Shown here: piece after piece, positions 14,881 to 16,231 of the stretch
How positions within the stretch are numbered: the stretch's first letter is position 1
Layout of the letters: every line of letters starts with the position of its first letter
From: JBOHHR01 sp050740975
Lineage (GTDB): Bacteria > Pseudomonadota > Gammaproteobacteria > JBOHHR01
Assembly: GCA_050740975.1 (NCBI GenBank)
Contig: JBOIEE010000127.1
Span: 1 to 16,231 of the forward strand
DNA: 16,231 bases
Direction of reading: 5' to 3'
Position numbers and translations under genes: made by a program
Notes under the pieces: generated by a model
Seen by the model: only the letters and a program-made list of their open reading frames with translations
What the model was told of the DNA's origin: nothing
Database searches by the model: none

Positions 14881-15288
14881 TCATTTCTTGCGTGTCTCCA
14901 ATAAGTCCCTGAGTCCGGCAAAGGGATGGTAGGTCGCGGGTCGGCTTGGCTCCATGGCCTCGCCAAACCCACAACCTTGTACCAAATGGGCAAACTTTTG
15001 GTGTTCCTGATCGTGACAATACAAGCATAGGTTTTCCCAGTTGCTACCGTCCGGCGGATTGTTGTCGTGATTGTGATCTTTGTGGTGCACGGTCAATTCG
15101 TGCAGATTTGCGCGCGTGAACTCGCGGCCACAGCGGGCGCAGATCCAAGGATAGAGGCGCAGAGACTGTTCGCGGTAGCCTTGGAGCCGTTGCTCCCGTT
15201 CCTTACGCGCTTTGGCAACGATTGAATCGAGTTGATCCGGATCGCTCTTGCCGGCTCGCGGCTTGTGGGGATCATGGCTTGCAGGCAA
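14881..15288 (-). CDS. YajD-type HNH nuclease family protein
   Basis: The roughly 135-residue protein has an HNH zinc-finger fold: a CxxC pair (CARC, residues 51-54 counted from GTG 15291), the ELTVHHKDHNHDN motif (65-77), NWENLC (84-89), a second CxxC with a following histidine (CLYCH, 89-93), and DQEH. This matches the YajD family, putative HNH nucleases of unknown role found widely in gammaproteobacteria. Possible starts are GTG 15291 and TTG 15288. GGAGG lies six bases before the TTG but only three before the GTG, so I prefer the TTG. No restriction, toxin or phage gene is adjacent, so it looks like a household copy. Confidence 0.88.
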   Translation of the reverse strand: MPASHDPHKPRAGKSDPDQLDSIVAKARKEREQRLQGYREQSLRLYPWICARCGREFTRANLHELTVHHKDHNHDNNPPDGSNWENLCLYCHDQEHQKFAHLVQGCGFGEAMEPSRPATYHPFAGLRDLLETRKK

Positions 15289-15291
15289 CAC

Positions 15292-15703
15292 TAACCTCCG
15301 TCGTTTGCTCAGCAGGGAACCGATCTCTCTTCACTTTTTCTAGTATATCGCAGGTATGTTCGGTACGAACGGGGTCTACCACAGCTAGATCCTTTCAATG
15401 CCGGCGGCTGTACCTGTGGCCAAATACAGCCACCGGGCCGAGCCCTTGCACTGGCTCAATCCCCCGGGCTTACGCGCACCAGCTTAGGCCACGTACTCAG
15501 TGTCCCTGGCGCTCCGCTTGCTCCTTTCTTGCCCGTTTTGGGTGATAGGAGCGCGAGTTAACTTCGGCGGATACAGGAAAAAGCGCAGCTTCGACAAAGT
15601 TCGCTGCGCCGCAGCCCACTTTAATGTCCTCCTTGGGAAAGGATTTTGGGCTAATATTGTGAACCCGGCACATCGTCGGTCGCGGCTTACCGACTCTTGA
15701 GGG
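15292..15703. other. Gene-poor spacer
   Basis: About 410 bases between the YajD-like gene and the UPF0175-like fragment. Short open frames on both strands (15500-15700 plus, 15484-15828 minus) overlap each other, start with poor signals and match nothing I know. The spacer holds one notable inverted repeat (15401-15436). It may be eroded sequence left by a lost gene. Confidence 0.5.
15401..15436. repeat. Imperfect 12-bp inverted repeat
   Basis: CCGGCGGCTGTA (15401-15412) and TACAGCCACCGG (15425-15436) form a 12-base stem with one mismatch and a 12-base loop. It lies in the spacer between divergent genes, with no T-run on either side. It could be an operator, or an intergenic palindromic repeat of the REP type. 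Confidence 0.45.
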
Positions 15704-15781
15704 ATGTCCCAAATTGTGATAGATGTTCCGACCTCGGCGTTTTCGGCGCTCCGTAAGTCCCCTATTGGCGCGTGCTTATGA
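15704..15781 (+). pseudogene. Fragment resembling the start of a UPF0175 antitoxin
   Basis: A 25-codon frame begins MSQIVIDVP, followed by a serine-containing helix start (ALRKSP), and ends at TGA 15779-15781. The opening strongly resembles the N-terminus of UPF0175 proteins (MSQI.IDLP...AL..SPEEF), antitoxins normally of about 80-90 residues paired with PIN-domain toxins. The rest of the gene is missing: it runs directly into the tex start, which it overlaps as ATGA. It may be a deletion remnant, or a short leader peptide coupling translation to tex. The match rests on about 20 residues, so it is tentative. Confidence 0.4.
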
Positions 15782-16231
15782 ACGTTTCCCATCAGATTGC
15801 TGACGAACTCGGCGTGCAGCCAGGCCAAGTAGAGGCAGCGGTCAGGTTATTGGATGAAGGCGCCACTGTGCCGTTTGTCGCCCGTTATCGTAAAGAAGCA
15901 ACAGGCGGCCTGGACGACACGCAGCTCCGCACCTTGGAGGAACGGCTTGCGTATCTGCGAGAGCTTGGAGAGCGCCGAGCCACCATCCTGAAAAGTATCG
16001 ACCAGCAAGGCAAGCTCACACCTGAACTCAAGAACGCCCTCTTGGCCGCGGACACCAAGACCCGCCTCGAAGACCTTTACGCACCCTACAAACCCAAGCG
16101 CCGCACCAAGGCGCAGATCGCCCGCGAGGCCGGGATCGAACCGCTGCTGGATGTCATATTGAGTAACCCCACGAGCCAGCCGCAGACGCTCGCTCAAGAC
16201 TATCTCAATAAAGAGGCCGGGTTTGCCGATG
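15778..16231 (+). CDS. tex: Transcription accessory protein Tex, N-terminal part
   Basis: The frame from ATG 15778 runs off the end of the window, so only the first 151 residues are seen. The sequence MNVSHQIADELGV, then VPFVARYRKEATGGLDD (about 31-47), LEERLAYLRELGERR, and LEDLYAPYKPKRRTKAQIAREAG, is the unmistakable helical N-terminal region of Tex. Tex is a conserved cytoplasmic nucleic-acid-binding protein of about 770 residues with a YqgF-like fold and a C-terminal S1 RNA-binding domain, linked to transcription and RNA fate. The YqgF, helix-hairpin-helix and S1 parts lie outside the window. The ATG overlaps the TGA of the short UPF0175-like fragment. No Shine-Dalgarno is obvious. Confidence 0.95.
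   Translation, partial: MNVSHQIADELGVQPGQVEAAVRLLDEGATVPFVARYRKEATGGLDDTQLRTLEERLAYLRELGERRATILKSIDQQGKLTPELKNALLAADTKTRLEDLYAPYKPKRRTKAQIAREAGIEPLLDVILSNPTSQPQTLAQDYLNKEAGFAD

Noticed and set aside
15484..15828. 114-residue minus-strand frame and the overlapping 66-residue plus-strand frame at 15500-15700
   Set aside because: Both are short, overlap each other and (for the minus frame) tex, and have no family features or ribosome site.
15847..16197. 116-residue minus-strand frame
   Set aside because: It is antisense to the well-conserved Tex N-terminus.

Overview
The window looks like chromosomal DNA of a C1-oxidising (methylotroph-like) member of the Pseudomonadota, most likely a gammaproteobacterium. 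The main evidence is a complete four-gene operon for the formyltransferase/hydrolase complex (fhcB-fhcA-fhcD-fhcC), the bacterial relative of archaeal formylmethanofuran dehydrogenase used in tetrahydromethanopterin-linked formaldehyde oxidation. The taxonomic guess is inference: there is no rRNA or other phylogenetic marker here apart from the start of tex.

Layout. (1) 105-3019: a membrane acyltransferase (+) converges on a secreted three-part redox protein (-; peroxiredoxin-like fold, c-type haem, copper monooxygenase fold). (2) 3261-6074: a 937-residue protein with two methyltransferase folds, divergent from the redox protein. (3) 6129-6862: two small divergent membrane proteins of unknown function. 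(4) 7088-7375: a small exported cytochrome c resembling the SorB subunit of sulfite dehydrogenase, with no SorA beside it. (5) 7600-13067: the fhcBADC operon with overlapping or near-touching genes, continuing into a shortened NuoE/FdsG-like protein and a two-cluster ferredoxin resembling the cluster-bearing part of RnfB. (6) 13211-15291: three minus-strand genes for an RRM RNA-binding protein, a membrane-linked metallophosphoesterase and a YajD-type HNH protein. (7) 15292-15777: a gene-poor spacer ending in what looks like the first 25 codons of a UPF0175-type antitoxin, followed by the start of tex, which runs off the window.

How the genes fit together. FhcD moves the formyl group from formyl-H4MPT to methanofuran, and FhcA hydrolyses formyl-methanofuran to formate. 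FhcB and FhcC are the scaffold subunits. FhcB lacks the cysteine that binds Mo/W in the archaeal enzyme, as expected for a hydrolytic complex. It is therefore odd that two electron-transfer-type genes are fused to the end of this operon. This pairing, the three-part redox protein and the double methyltransferase are the least ordinary parts of the window. No CRISPR array, tRNA, rRNA, intact insertion sequence or phage gene was seen.
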